NCBI RefSeq assembly: GCF_000499845.2
Contig: NC_023759.2
Span: 40,591,172-40,655,171 of the forward strand
DNA length: 64,000 bases
Reading direction: 5' to 3'
DNA from: Phaseolus vulgaris
Taxonomy: Eukaryota; Streptophyta; Magnoliopsida; Fabales; Fabaceae
The notes below the pieces were generated by a model. The model saw only the letters and a program-made list of their open reading frames with translations, searched no databases and was not told the DNA's origin. Within the stretch, counting starts at the first letter, position 1; every line of letters starts with the position of its first letter. Positions 11,501-25,009 of the stretch are shown here, in pieces. Position numbers and translations under genes: made by a program.

Positions 11501-12544
11501 TTCCTCTCCGTTGCTACTACCGTGCAACAAGCTCAATGGTTCATACAGTGTTTAGTGCGTATGGATTGTGTGCAAATGTAGTGTTGTTGGGTATCTCAAT
11601 GAAAGTTGAGGAATCAAAAATACTCACTTAGGAAATTATAAGAAAAAAACTAAAATTAGTCCGAAAGTTTAAATTAACTGGGCCTACATAAATATTAATA
11701 AATTCTATTATAATTTTGAGAACATCTAAATTTATTCCTAATGATGCATTCTTTTATAAAAAAAATAAAAAAAATAAAATAATAATAAATAAGGACAATT
11801 TGATAATTATAATTTATATTCCCGGGAAAATGTAATATAAAATAAACTCTTTTCATTGTTTTGGAAATAAATAAAAAAATCTCATAAATTTCTTTTATAT
11901 ATATATATATAAGAATATTTTACCACTCAATTATTGTCATTAATATTTTGTAAATCTTACCTTCTAACTTTTTTCCACACATCTTTTACATTATATTGTT
12001 CAAATTTTTAACATTTACCAATATGTTACTGAGTATCAATGTGCTCTGTATTATTATAAAATATTTTACCAAAATTTTGTTTGGGAAAAGCAGTATAGTT
12101 TTGTTATCAATAAGACTGTAAAAAAAATCTACTGAAATGTGTGAGAGAAAAAAAATGAGTGATAAAATTTAGAAAAATTGAAAACTAAGGAGAAAATTTA
12201 GCAGGGTGTCTTGGGTTGTCTATTAGGTGAAAAGAGTAACTAGAAAGAAAAAAAAAACCTTGTTGAAATTCAAAGGCCAAAAGTGTAAAATGCATTATAA
12301 TGTTTTATTAAATTAACTAAGTAAAAGTAAATAGTAATAGATTAGAATGTGATGTATAAGGATTGAAGTATTTTTAAAATTATTTTTTTTATAAAAAAAT
12401 AAAAAAAAATGCACAAAATAATAAGAGCAGTTAAATCATAAGTATATTTCATAAAATATCTAAAAATGGACTTCCGTTATTATATTCCGTGATTTAAATG
12501 TGTGGTCAACCTCACTTTCATAAAGTTCATTTTATAAATAGATA
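11501..12544. other. AT-rich intergenic DNA upstream of the p24 gene
   Basis: Mostly A/T-rich with homopolymer runs. I see no coding frame or RNA gene. The right end holds the promoter of the p24 gene. Confidence 0.6.
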
Positions 12545-12560
12545 TATGTATATATAGATG
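12545..12560 (+). promoter_or_regulatory. Probable TATA box of the p24 gene
   Basis: GTATATATAG lies about 115 bp upstream of the start codon at 12672, a normal distance for a plant TATA box plus short 5' leader. The assignment rests on sequence and spacing only. Confidence 0.55.
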
Positions 12561-12671
12561 AGAAACGCGACTCTATAGGTAGAAGTAATGACCCGTTAAA
12601 CGACTTAACCAAAATTAAAGGCATCAAGAAACACAACTAGATGCATAATTCACTCAAAGAATAGTGAAAAA

Positions 12672-13946
12672 ATGGGTTGGTTTTCAAAGATTTACACTGT
12701 TGTGATCTCTTTCCTTGGTTTCATTATTTGTCATGGCTGTGCTCTCTCGATCAGTTTATATGACGTTGAATGCGTCTCTGAACATGTTCTACATGATGGT
12801 GACACTGTTTCTGGGAATTTTGTAGTCATTGACTATGATATTTTTTGGAACTCCGACCATCCAGGAATCGATTTCAGTGTAAGCTAGCTATATGCTTCCA
12901 GTTTTTATAGTTTCAATAATGTGCCAACAAATTAGATGTCTCTGAAGACTTGTATATGTAGATGCATAATGTGGTGGTTTCTCTCATTGTAACACATTAT
13001 GCAGGTGACATCTCCAGGAGGGAGTTTGGTGTACTCTTTGAAAGGAACATCGGGGGACAAATTTCAATTCAAAGCAGCATTACATGGAATATATAAGTTT
13101 TGCTTTCAAAACCCTGCTTCAACACCAGAAACTGTGTCTTTCTACATTCATGTTGGTCACATTCCAAACGAACATGACTTAGCCAAAGATGGTCAGTACC
13201 AACCTGTTTCTAGACTCAAATAAGTTCCCATGTCATGTTGTAATTGCAAGGTTGAACTGACTCAAATATCTCAACTCATTGTAATTTGAAGTATTTTACC
13301 AGCACTGTTTAAAAATAAGTATTATTATTAGCATGCATGGATATATATGTATGTTTCTGATTCAATATTTGACTCAGTTTTGCTTTTGCTTTTGGGTTCA
13401 GAACATTTGGACCCCGTTAATGTGAAGATTGCTGAGTTGAGAGAAGCACTGGAGTCTATTATAATAGAACAGAAGTACTTGAAAGCACGTGATACTAGAC
13501 ATCGACACAGTAAGTTAATCTCGATAGTTAATAGTTACTAATTTTGTCATATCTGACAAAGGTTATCAGAAAGTTGAATCAACTGTGTTGATGGTAACAT
13601 TTTCATGGTGAGAAAATATTTCAATCAAATTTTCTAATCAGAGTAGGTAAGAAGTTTCATCTTATGAGCTTTAATTAATATTAGGGTTCTATTTAAACAA
13701 CTTTTAGACATCTTTATTTGATTTGAAGACAAAATCCAGCAAAATTTAATTTGATGCATGTAGGTGATTGTAATTGTTTAACTAATTTACTGCATTAATT
13801 TTGTAATTGCAGCAAACGAAAGCACCAGAAAACGTGTGGTCCTCTACACAATCTTGGAGTATGTCTTGTTTGCTGCAACAAGCATATCACAAGTGGTATA
13901 CATTCGACGTCTCTTCAGCAAATCATTTGCTTACAACCGAGTATAG
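12672..13946 (+). CDS. p24 family cargo receptor, beta subfamily (p24 beta-3 like)
   Basis: Exons 12672-12878, 13005-13191, 13402-13509 and 13813-13946 join in frame (636 nt, 211 residues) with GT-AG introns; the E in KDEHLDP and the T in RHTNEST are split codons. The protein has a signal peptide (about 1-24), a GOLD domain with paired Cys34 and Cys102, a coiled coil (about 132-170), one membrane helix (about 176-198) and a short cytosolic tail ending FAYNRV. The motifs GDTVSGNFVV, DIFW.SDHPG and VSFYIHVGHIPNEHDLAKD match plant p24 beta-3. The family cycles between ER and Golgi in COPI/COPII vesicles and helps load cargo. The length fits the family and nothing is broken. The membrane helix and signal peptide look somewhat diverged, so it may be a second copy in this genome. 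Confidence 0.93.
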
Positions 13947-16500
13947 GGTTACATATAATGAATCATAATAGAACCCTTCTCATTTTTTTATTCTTTTCAA
14001 TTATCTTTGTACCTTCCATAATATATCATTGATTCTTCATTTAAGTATTGACACAGTAACATTATAATGTTTCTACCCAGTTCTCTATGTATAAGGATAC
14101 ATTATGACAATTAAATATTAGAAATTGAGTTAACTGTTTTTTATGTGTGTTAAAGGATTCTAAATAAAGTGTAACAATTTTGAGCATTTTTCTAATTAGT
14201 GTGCAATGTCCTTTTTTTAAAAGTACGTAACTTTATTACTTGGCGTGTTCTTCTTATAGATTTTGAAGGCTACTTACAAATAGAACCTACGATAAATGAT
14301 AAAAAAAACTACTTCATATTACTTGGCTAGATGATGACTGTAAAATTACATGTGACATGATGCAAAAAATTAGGCCAAGCATTTGTACAAGAGATATTAT
14401 AAATCATAATAACATTTTGTTTCTTCTGACAAATTATATCCTTACAGTTATGACTATATATATTTCTAATATAATTATTACTACAATCATAACACACAGA
14501 GCTTTTCCAGTAAAAATATAACAGAAGTTTAATTAAAAGATATCATTCTTAATTTACATTACCATTTTGACCTATCCAATTTTAATAATTAAGAAAATCA
14601 AAGGACATATAAATATTTTAAAAAAATAATTATGGATCGAATCTTGGTAAAAATGGAACATGGTGGATTTAAGTAACAAGCTACTATTAAAATTTTGTTG
14701 TTGGTCTCATTATTACTGGGACTATCGATGCAATGTGCTTCTGCGGTGTTACTGAAACGTGCTTGTGAGATTAAAGATGGTTGGAATCTTTCTGTAATGA
14801 GAAATAAATAAAAAATAAATATTATATATAGTTTTACATCTCGTGATGATGTGTGAGATTTAATAATTTATTGAAGCTTAATAAAATTAATTGGATTGTC
14901 CATATGTTACAGGGCTAGGAAGCAGGCTACACTAACAACTTAGCCTGAATCAGACACTACAGAACTTAGCTGTCACAAAAAATCACTAACCTTTACAACG
15001 CATGCAAAGGGTCACTGAGAATCATCAGAGGAATACACTCTAACCAATTACCGATAAATAATCAATCATCCATATCTTGTTACATCAATGCATCTTTTCT
15101 ACTCCTCACATATAATCTCTCCAAATATTTAAATAATATATATAATACAGACAATTCTACTTTTTCATATCGGTTTTATATACACCATTTTTGTATAATT
15201 TTATTTTAATCTCGTAACTGTTTTTTTTTTTATTACATATAGACAGATAACAACACAACTACTGTGTTTTTTTTTATTTTGTTAATAATAAGTAAAGGTA
15301 ATACAAGTAAGGACAACACAATCTTTAAAATATGACAACATGTGATACTATAAAACTTCAGAATTTTTATAAATATGTGTGCAATATGAATGCATGGGTG
15401 ATGTTTTTATATGGATGGTAAATTAAATATATTTATCTGTGTTATGTTTTGAAAGAAAAAAACAGCATAAGGAAGGGTGGTTGACCCTAAGGATGAGGGT
15501 AGAAGAGGAAATGGATGTGTTGTTTATTGTTGATGGCTGGGAACTGAGAAGTAACATTGAATTGACGAGTTTAGGATGATGTTGTGCTTGTGCAATGAAC
15601 ACAGCACACAGAGAGAAAGAGAGAGAGAAGAAATAGGAACATACGCATGGAAATTGTATTGTAAAGAAGTCCCTTCTTTTTCTTTTGCTCCGAAACCCAA
15701 TAATTGTAGGCCCTGTCACTTTTTGTCCCTCTCGCTGTGAGACCAACACTTCCTTCCTCTCTTTTTCTCACCTCTTTACCACACACTTAATATTTTTTTT
15801 TCTTATTTTAATTATAAATAAAATGTCAATATTTAGACTAACGGTTTCAAATTCATCTAAATTTTAAACAAAATATTCACTATTACAGCCTATCAGAGCC
15901 AGATTCTACGAAACCGACAAAAGAAATCTATACAAAATTCATTTCCTTTCAATTTTTGTAAAAAGTTCACAAAAAAATTCTAACGACTCCTTTTTGAATG
16001 ATTTCATTCAATTAATTTGGTTTTTAACTATAAAGATTAATACTTAAATACTTCTTGAAAGTGTGAGGTAAAGTGAACTTAATATTTATTTATTTGAACG
16101 TGATAAAATTAATATTATAATTTAATTTATTTATTTAAATTCAAAATTTAAAGTATTGTATTATTTAAATGACAATATTAATATATTTTAAAGAGTTAAA
16201 CTATATATGAAATTATTTTATATTTTTTTACTTTTAGAAATTAATTTTGCACGAATTTGAATATTTTTCAAAATTTGTAAAATTATTGTTTTAATATAAA
16301 TATTTATTTTAAGTATATAAATAATATAAACTTCTTTTTATCTCTCTCCTTATTACTATAATTTTTTTGCTGAATGTGATTTACATTTTAGGTCTTCATA
16401 TATAATTTTTCTTGAAAAGATGGTTATTCATGGATACATGAATTGAAACTATGAAAGTAGAGAAAGGATCCCCTGCCATTTGGCCCTAGGTAGCTACACT
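13947..16500. other. Intergenic DNA between the p24 gene and the MIR167 locus
   Basis: Apart from the p24 3' untranslated region at the left edge, this is AT-rich sequence with no recognisable gene. One minus-strand frame, 15648-15571, encodes 25 residues starting MRMFLFLLSLFLSV and resembles a bare signal peptide, preceded by a GA/CT-rich tract; I have no homologue for it and do not call it a gene. Confidence 0.5.
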
Positions 16501-16510
16501 CTCATCTCTG

Positions 16511-16521
16511 ACCCTATATAG
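16511..16521 (+). promoter_or_regulatory. Probable TATA box of the MIR167 primary transcript
   Basis: CCCTATATAGC is a canonical plant TATA box about 700 bp upstream of the miR167 hairpin, followed about 35 bp later by an adenine-rich start region. A second candidate, CTCTATATATTC, lies near 16760. Plant MIR genes are Pol II genes with TATA boxes, and leaders of several hundred bases are common. Confidence 0.5.
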
Positions 16522-16544
16522 CTAGCTAAGACAACTCCTCATCA

Positions 16545-17900
16545 AACATCATGAGTCTGCTCCTTCTTCCTTTTTAGCCTTCTTAGCTGTGAGCCTTTGA
16601 ATTCCCTCTTCTTTACTCTACTGTACATGTATGAACCTTCCTTTAATTCACTGTTAGACAAGGTGGGATATGTCTTTATGATATTTATTAAACCCTCCTC
16701 TCTTTTTATTTTCTATCTACCTACCATAAATCTCTCATCTCTCCCATTCCTTTCTCCACTCTATATATTCTACTCTTGTTTTCCTTTCAGCCTTCACCCT
16801 CCAGCCCCACTTAGAATCATCCTTCCTTCTTACAAGTGTGTAAATGGTATCCACATACCATGCACCTTCTTCCTTTTTCTTTCTACCTCTGAATCTAAGT
16901 TTTTCCAACCCTTTTCCTCCTCTACCCTCCTACTCTAACTATCTTGCTATATAACTTAGTTAATGCATCAAGTTAACTTCTTCTCATTCATCTATACTCT
17001 TCAGAATTTTTGTTGTGTCCACTTGCTTTTGTATATGCAAGTGTGTCATCAAATCAGTCCTTTTAGGTGGTGGTCTATATATCTTTTTGTGGTTCCAGAA
17101 GAGTATTGTGATGTTTTTATCTCTTCTTTTAAGTGTTTCTCATATATGCACCCGCAGAGAGTGGAGTTGAGCCGTTACATACACACAGTTGGGATTAGAA
17201 GTTCGCAAAGGAAAAAGTGAAGCTGCCAGCATGATCTAGCTTTGGTTAGAGAGAGCAGAAGAGTGCTAACCCTGACTAGGTCATGCTGTGACAGCCTCAC
17301 TCCTTCCTGTTTGGGGACCCAGTAGATTCTTCAACATCTGAAAGACACACAAGGCTTAAAAGCAAAAGGTAGATAGATAGAGCAAGAGAAAATCACTGTT
17401 TGCATCGTATATTCCTTTTTCTGAGTTTCTGTTCTGGCAGGCGTGCGTTATTAAATTTTTCCTTTTTCTTGCTTTGTCTTTTTCTTTTGTCTTGCTACTT
17501 CTTTCACGCAACTGTTTCACTGTGTCTTGTGGACCTAACTTTTAATTTCATGGCTGCAGATTGCACCTTATCTTTACTTAATTAGGGTTCCTAGAACCCA
17601 AGGATGAATATTGCTAGTGTCATTTAAGTCTCCATTTCATTGATTGCGTTTACATTGGCATTATTTCAAAACCCTAGCTGCATATTACTTTGGTCTTAAA
17701 GTTGGTCTGTATGAGTGTTATGCGATGCTGTAGAGTCATAGTTTATGCAGCATATATAGAAGGCATGTTTCTTGTTGTGACCGCAATGCTATGTTGGTTC
17801 AAGTTCTTAGCTGCATCAAATACTGAAATCTATTCTAAGACGAGGTTGAGGTCGAAAGCTGTGATGCTGAGCCAGAGGAACACTCTTTTTCTTTAGGTCT
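16545..17900 (+). ncRNA. Inferred extent of the MIR167 primary transcript
   Basis: Start and end are guesses from the TATA box at 16511 and from the less AT-rich, T/C-rich sequence around the hairpin. The transcript may be spliced. No long conserved open frame is present; the first ATG after the putative start (16551) opens an 8-residue frame, MSLLLLPF. Transcript data are needed to set the ends. Confidence 0.35.
17205..17312 (+). ncRNA. MIR167: microRNA167 precursor hairpin
   Basis: The 5' arm at 17218-17238 begins TGAAGCTGCCAGCATG and matches the 21-nt mature miR167 of plants. The 3' arm at about 17276-17301 (AGGTCATGCTGTGACAGCCT) pairs with it, with a small bulge and G:U pairs, as in known miR167* strands. 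The lower stem continues as AGGAAAAAGTGA against TCACTCCTTCCT, and the loop is closed by GGTTAG/CTAACC. miR167 guides AGO1 to cleave mRNAs of auxin response factors ARF6 and ARF8 and so controls flower and root development. The hairpin is intact with the mature strand on the expected arm. Which family member it is cannot be told from here. Confidence 0.95.
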
Positions 17901-20900
17901 GATTCTGTATTTACATCTAGCCATTGCTTTTTCTCAGCTACTTATTTAACTGATTTTAACTATAATTTTTGAAAGCAGGTTCTGAAGATTCTGGTTACTT
18001 AATATGCTGGATTTGCTTTTATATTATGGGGTTTTACATTTTGTTATATATTGCTGGTACGACTGTTTATGTTAAACAAATGTTTTTTCACATCCGGATT
18101 AAGGCGAATTCTTGTGTTGAGTAGCTAATCCAGACCCTATAAAAAGTCCTATCTTGAAGACATCGTCAAAGAGATAAGTAGTGGACTAGATTATTTGGGA
18201 CAAGAAAAAGTATGAATGTAATTTTGTATAAGTTATTTTACTTCATGTATTTTTATCTTTCACTACCTTCTGCTGTGAAATTTGCATACACATGCAAGCT
18301 ATTATAGCGGCAAAGGAAGGAAGTATGTAAGTCTGTTATGTATTATTTTGGTCATTTTTGTGACATTGTTCTAAATCAGAACAGTTTCAAATGAGGAAAA
18401 AGTGTATCCATTTCTAATGTAGTATTTTTATATCATCATCTAATTATTAGAAGTCATCATATGTGAATATTTGAATTGGATAATAATCATTCCATAGACC
18501 TCATTACTGCTGTTTTTATTTTATTTTTGGCTGTCTACAGTATTAGTTAAATATGAATTTTAGTGATCTTTTGATAAGCAAATGGTCATACATATGGGAT
18601 TATGAAATTACTAATTTAGCGGAAGCTTTATGTCATAACCACTTCTCTTGAATATTTCAACAAGAATGCTTTTAAATTTAAAACTTTAATCTATTTTTTT
18701 TTTTCTTCTTTGAGTATATCTCTCGTTCTTCAACTAAATGATCGTACCGTTTGTATTTTTCTTTGAATAGGGACACATATAGTGATAAAGTGTTCAATAT
18801 AAACCAATTTGTTAAATAAAAATTCGTTTTCTGACTAAACTAATTTGAAAATGGATATTAGCTTCTATTAATTTGTCTTAGTTGTAAAGGGGATTTGGCC
18901 TCCCTTTGGTCAACTGGGCAAGGATGATAGGTGGCAAGTTGTTTAAAACATCATCCCTTTTTCAAAATGAAGAAATTAGACAAAATAAGTAAATGGAATG
19001 AAGTGGAAAGAAAAGAGATAGAAGAGAAGAGATGAGATGTTAAGGTGTTACAAGTCTTTTTGAAATTTTACTCAGACAAAAAATAAAAGAATATGAATCT
19101 ACAGTTAAGAAAAAGTTCTTGGCGGATGAGTTAAGCATATAGGACAACTGGGGAAGCTGTGTTCAGTAAAATACGATGACAATTGGGGAAGATAGGGTCA
19201 TGGTGGTGGTGGGGTGGACAAGGTGTTGCTCACAAAGGTATTTTCTAGGGCATAATGAATGGTAAATTGAGTCACGTGAACATTTAGGATTGATTAGAAT
19301 GAGTGGCCTATATGGTTTTGTCTTATATATTCTTGTATTGCTTGTCATATTTGTCTAGGCACACCTTGTTCTCTCCGTCAAGACCCTTTCTACTAACAAA
19401 ACCTTAGAACGTGTTGTATGAGGGTGTGGTTGAATGCGACCACAACATGAACACGATGATAAGGTTTTTTATAATAAAAAGTTTGATTTGTGAGTGAATA
19501 TAAGGTGTTGGAGATGAAGGACATGGTCAAGTTAAGTATGCTCCATCAAATTACACCCTCCATGCAAACTTTATGATTGCTTAAAAGTCCCTAGACAAGT
19601 CTCAGATGAATATACTTTAGGATTTTCTATTTATCCAAGTAGTCCAGGTGCACAGTCAGGAGCAAGATTCTGGATCCTATGTAAATGATGTCAAATTTTT
19701 ACAATAATATTGACCAAAATAATGTAAAGTTTAAGAAGAAATTTCAAGAAATTAACCATTCACATAAATTTTATTGGGCAACTGGGTATTCTAGACACAA
19801 AAATTGTATTGCGTTTTAGGTATTAATTATTAATTACCTGTTATTTTAATAGTTTAATTGTCATGTGGTTTATGTAAAACTTTTTTAGATTAAAAGTGAA
19901 TTACATTTTTCTATATAATATCAAGTCATATTATTTTAAGATATGTTTTTTACTCCAATATGTAATTCGTAATAATTTATTTGGGTTTTGGTTGCTATCA
20001 AATCTGTTTTTATTATTCTGTTTACCCTAATATACATGTTTTCCGTTTTAGTTGGTATAATAAGTATAAAATATTTTTTAAAGAAGCTAATTAAAAATGA
20101 AGAAAAAAAAATTGAAAAACAAGAAAAAGAAAATCCCTTTGAGAAAAAGTTGTGTTTTCCACTTGGTCTGACCTACCAAAGAAATAGAACCAAAAATGAA
20201 CAATACAGGATGTCCAAATCAAAACAAACTTTATCAAAATCAATACATCTTAACATGTTTGGTTTCCCAATCAGGTTCATACCTTCTCGCTTTGTTAAAA
20301 GTTGTTCCACCCCGTTTGTCTGGGAGATTAGACATGACTCCCAATCACTATTTTTAAATTTTGATGTGCCTTGAACACCAAATAGAAGGGTAGATTGAAG
20401 AGGAAGTCATTATTTGTTTAATATAAATTTGTTTTTGTCCCCAAACACTGTTTCTATGGCAGGGAAAAGTTTATCCCTTCTCCAATTTTCACCTTGGACA
20501 GTGTAATGATGTCTTGAGTCAAATAAAACTTACAAAGTGTGCCATTAGTTCATTTTTTTTTTTGTTTCCGTTGGAACAATTAGCACTTGTTTAACTATGC
20601 GAGTGAAAATGAATGTTAAGACCAATCAATGCAATGAATGATGGATGCGATAGAAAAATTACTTCTTTTTTTTTTTTTTTTCCTCTTCCCAACATGGCTC
20701 TGTGTTATGTTGAGATACTACATTTCTTTTGTGTTGCATTTGTAGGAAGCCATTAAAATGGTCCCCCCATAAACTGAGTGGTTGGCACTTTTACTTTGGT
20801 TGATGTAAACCCTAAGAGAAGATGACTTAGAACTACTCAAAGACTTTGATGGATGGGTGGAGCATGATAATATTTCAAATTCTCCTACTTTGGACCACTC

Positions 20901-23318
20901 TCACCTGTCCTACTTATGATAACAACATTCTATTATTTTATTTTGTTAAAGACAACCATTGATTCATTTATTATTAACATAATTGGCTTTTCGAGTTACT
21001 CAACTACCAATTCTAAATCAATACAAATCTTTACTCCGTTCATATCTTACTCTCTTCTAAATTTATTATCCATGGACAACACTTACCAAATTTTATCCAT
21101 TCTTTTTCTCTTTTTTAAATAGAAACAAAATATGAATAATCAATCTCAATTAATGTTGAAGCTAACCATGAGTTAAACTTTTATTTGATTCAGACAAAGA
21201 AATATCAGATCATGTAATAACTTCACCCTTTCATATGGTGCTGTGAAAAAAAAAAAGTATGATGATATTAAGATTTTATAGTGCATGTTGAGTTTTTGTT
21301 GGAGAGTGTTTCATGATAAAAATGCAACTATGCATAACCTTCTATGTAGAAATATCATACTCTAAAGGATTAAATGTGTCATGACAAGAGACAGGAATAC
21401 ATATTATTTAATTTTTTTACATGTAATATAACTATGAAAATATGGAATTTTGGATTTAGTTTCAGTACATCATGACATAGCTATGTTACATTTTTGTGGT
21501 TGAGTTTAAAGATTTTAACAAAGAGAAAAATAGTATTTTAAAAATTGTATGGATAGTTAAGATATAAAGATATTTGGATTCAGAAATAATATCATCTTTA
21601 ATAATCATATACCATATATCACCAATAAGTATTCATGATGGTACACACATAAAAACATAGATAAATACAAAATTTTCAAAAATTCTTTTCTTACTCCGAT
21701 TGGTGTTTAAGTCGTATCACATGTATTCAATCTTTAAGTTAATCATATCAAACATACAAGCCTAATTCTATTTTTATTAGATTGACAAAGTTATATGATT
21801 TTTTTTTTCCTGTTAAGTTCCAATAGCAAGTACCTATGGAACAAATGAAATATACCTATAATGGGATGCATTTCTTTCTGAATTGTTGAGACCTTTCATG
21901 AAGAAGGTTGTTTTTATATTTGGACAGATTGATAAATGTTTTGGTTTTATTGTTTATTGATGAGATGTATGATCACTCAAATGTAAAAACAGGTAATAGA
22001 TATTTTGTACTACGATATTAATGAAATATTGTTTTGTTTGTTGTGCAGTCTTGTACACAAATATATGTTGGATAATAGTGTAAAAGTTTTGGAACACCTC
22101 TAGTATTTTATTTATTTTTATTGATAAAAAAAAACCATGTTGAGTATTCCTTCAAGATAAGAAGAAAAGAACTAGTTCTTCATTCCAATTTGTTGAATGC
22201 TAATCTATTGTTATTTAAACTCTCCAAATTTGAATTTTCATTTTTGTTTCATTTAACAATATTTTTATCTAATTATATATAGTGGGTAATATTGAGCGCA
22301 TGGTATAAGATATGAGTGTTAGAGTTTCCAGTGACAAGATCTCATGCGTGCACACTGCATTTGAGCTTTTGAGAAATAAAATCTTGCATCATGTATTCTC
22401 TTATCATTAATTTATACACATATATACATGTACATATTTTTTTTTTTTACATTTACGTCAAAGTACATTTTACTTATATCATTTAAGACTATTTTTTATA
22501 ATATAAAATTAACCAGTTAATTATTGAATTGAAATGTCTTATAAATAGATTAAATTTATAAATTTGTATGCAAATAAAAAATTATTTGGTAACTTATCTA
22601 AATATTTTATTTTAAAGAATAACATGTCATATAAAATGTAAGTAAATGTGCATCATTACATTATACATAAACTAATATCTAATTAATAACTCTTAGTAAA
22701 GTAATTCCCTCTAATTCCTATTATGTGACCCTTTACTTAAAAATTCTTATTGAAAAAATCAATAATTTATAATATTTTATAAAATTTAAAATAATTTAAA
22801 ATTTTATTTTTTATCAATAATAAAAAATATATATAAATCAAGAGAATATTTGAACTGTTCCAACCAGTATAAAGAAGGGTGTGAAAGCTTAAAAAAATCA
22901 TAATCATGTCCTTTAACTACGTCCTAAAATATATGTAGATAACCTCTGACTACCTATATGGTTTTACTAAAAGCTTTAAAATATTCTCACATAAGGGACA
23001 TTCCCTTCAAAGCATATTCCATAGTCTTTGGTGGTTTTTTTTGTTGTATATCTGTATATGGGAGTTTTTCATTGTTGTTGCTAGCAGAGGAAAAAAACAA
23101 TATCCTTGACTCTTTAAACTTCTTTGAATCAGCTTGTTCAAATGTTTCACTTGGTTTATGCCTACATTTGTACTTCCAACTTTGACCAAAGAACTAAGTG
23201 TATCACTGGGTAAAACATTCTTTAAGCTGCACTCAATTTATTCCACATCTAATCCGCATGGACTAACTTTTAATTATGTTTTTTTATGTTTCACATCCTA
23301 TAGCATCTTACCTATACT
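17901..23318. other. AT-rich intergenic DNA, no gene seen
   Basis: Both strands were read for protein families, tRNA-like elements and miRNA hairpins of well-known families and nothing convincing was found. Several open frames of 60-130 codons occur (for example 19988-20374, 22958-23334), but they lack family resemblance and have the composition of surrounding DNA. Confidence 0.5.
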
Positions 23319-23735
23319 CACTACAAGAAAATAACAATTTAGTCATCGAATTCAGCGACCGAAAATAAGTGGTCGTAATTTGTAACCGAATATTTGTAGT
23401 GTCAAATCTGCGATCGAAGTTGAGAGTGACAAAATAACTGGTCGCTAAAGTGGTGGCTGTTTTGAATAAATTGGAAAAATATATTTGCGATTGCATTAGC
23501 CATCGATTATGTTTCTTTTTTAGCCACCGATTTTAATTCGGTTGCTAAATATTATTGTTTATTTTCTGCCACCGAATTAGTCACCGAAAATGTTTATTAT
23601 TTAGCCACCGATTTTTCTTTGGTCGCTAAATATAATTGTTTATTTTTGCCACAGAATCAGTCACCAAATTTATTTAGTTTTTAGCCACCAAATAAATATA
23701 TTTTTTAGCCACTAAATTCTTTTGGTCGCTAAATA
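23319..23735 (+). repeat. Terminal and subterminal repeats of CACTA element 2
   Basis: After the CACTACAAG terminus, variants of GCCACCGAATT, GTCACCGAAAATG and GGTCGCTAAATATAATTG alternate many times in both orientations up to about 23735. This is the typical subterminal array bound by the element's own DNA-binding protein. The sequence TTTGTAGTG at 23393-23401 makes an inverted copy of the terminus only 83 bp in. Confidence 0.8.
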
Positions 23736-24254
23736 TAATTATTTATTTTATTACTACTAATAATAATAATTCATTTTTATTTTAAAAAAATATACAAGGA
23801 TAACACTTTATATATTCATGAGTGATCATAAATTTGTAATTTCTTAAATTTAAATAAAATTAATGTTATATTATTTTTAAAATATCAACTCAAATAAAAA
23901 TTATGAATAAAATTAGATAACAAAAAATTATTATTAATAAAATTACAAATTTGTCTTCTTACCGTTTCGACATTATGTGCCTTCACATCATACCAAATAT
24001 TTTACTTTATTATTTTCAAAATTTACAATAATCTAATTTAATATCTTATTATTAAAAAAACAGGTGTTTAGAAAATAATTAGATATTAAAACATCTTTTT
24101 ATTTCAGCATTATAATTTTTTTATTCCACGTAATTTCGATAACCCATATTTCATTTTTACATATATTGTCAAAATTGGACTCATCAGTTTTTGTGATCTT
24201 AATATTATATACTTCTCATCCGTTTTGTGATCGTTAATACTATATAATTTCAAC

Positions 24255-24258
<4 letters not shown>

Positions 24259-24303
<45 letters not shown>
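24259..24303. repeat. (AT)n microsatellite
   Basis: An uninterrupted AT dinucleotide run of about 22 units inside CACTA element 2. Likely polymorphic in length. Confidence 0.95.
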
Positions 24304-24306
<3 letters not shown>

Positions 24307-25009
24307 TAACACTATTAATTAATATTATTCATAATTATTAATTTAGGTTCATTAATATGTTGGGTATATGATCAAATATACATTAATAAATTAATAAGTA
24401 TAAACTGCCATTAATTAATCAATATATTTATAATATTATTTTAAATTTAGTTAGTATTTTATTAGTATCTATAAATTAGTAATACCAATATACTTATATA
24501 AAAGTATAAGTATATTAAAAATAAAATTAGAAATATATGATTAAATATAATAGTTTGTATTAAATATACAAGGAAATTTTCTTAACTTAAATGGCAGTAG
24601 GGTATATCCTAAATTCCCCTTCCGACACTGTAATTTCTCCTTTATTATTTATGTCACATAAACAAAGTTAAATTAATTTATTAAAACTTATTGTAAAATT
24701 AATAATTTATATTTATAAAATTAATTTTATTTTTCATACACAACTTACTACTTTTAATCAATTTTTTTAATTATTTTTGTTAATTTATAAAACTGAAATT
24801 TGAAATTATATATGAAAAATTCAAATTCAAATTTATTTAAAAAACTGAATTTGTGTGTCATAAATTCTTGAATATTATTATTATTATTTTTAAAAAGTTT
24901 TCTTATTCTTCTTCAAGTTTCAGTAGAGAATTGGTGTTGGCTTTTAGGGCATTGAAGAACCATTGGAGAAGGAGGAGGAAGCTGCAGGTGGAAGGCGTCG
25001 CCGCAAACG

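Noticed and set aside
15571..15786. Minus-strand frame with a signal-peptide-like start, possible small secreted peptide
   Set aside because: Only 25 residues from the best Met, no mature peptide motif, and it lies in a CT-rich tract that produces Leu/Ser/Phe by chance.
19988..20374. Plus-strand 128-codon open frame with a hydrophobic start
   Set aside because: No ATG at the listed beginning, no family resemblance, and composition like the AT-rich surroundings.
22958..23334. Overlapping plus-strand frames with hydrophobic stretches before CACTA element 2
   Set aside because: Several frame changes would be needed and no family is recognisable; the last part runs into the transposon terminus.
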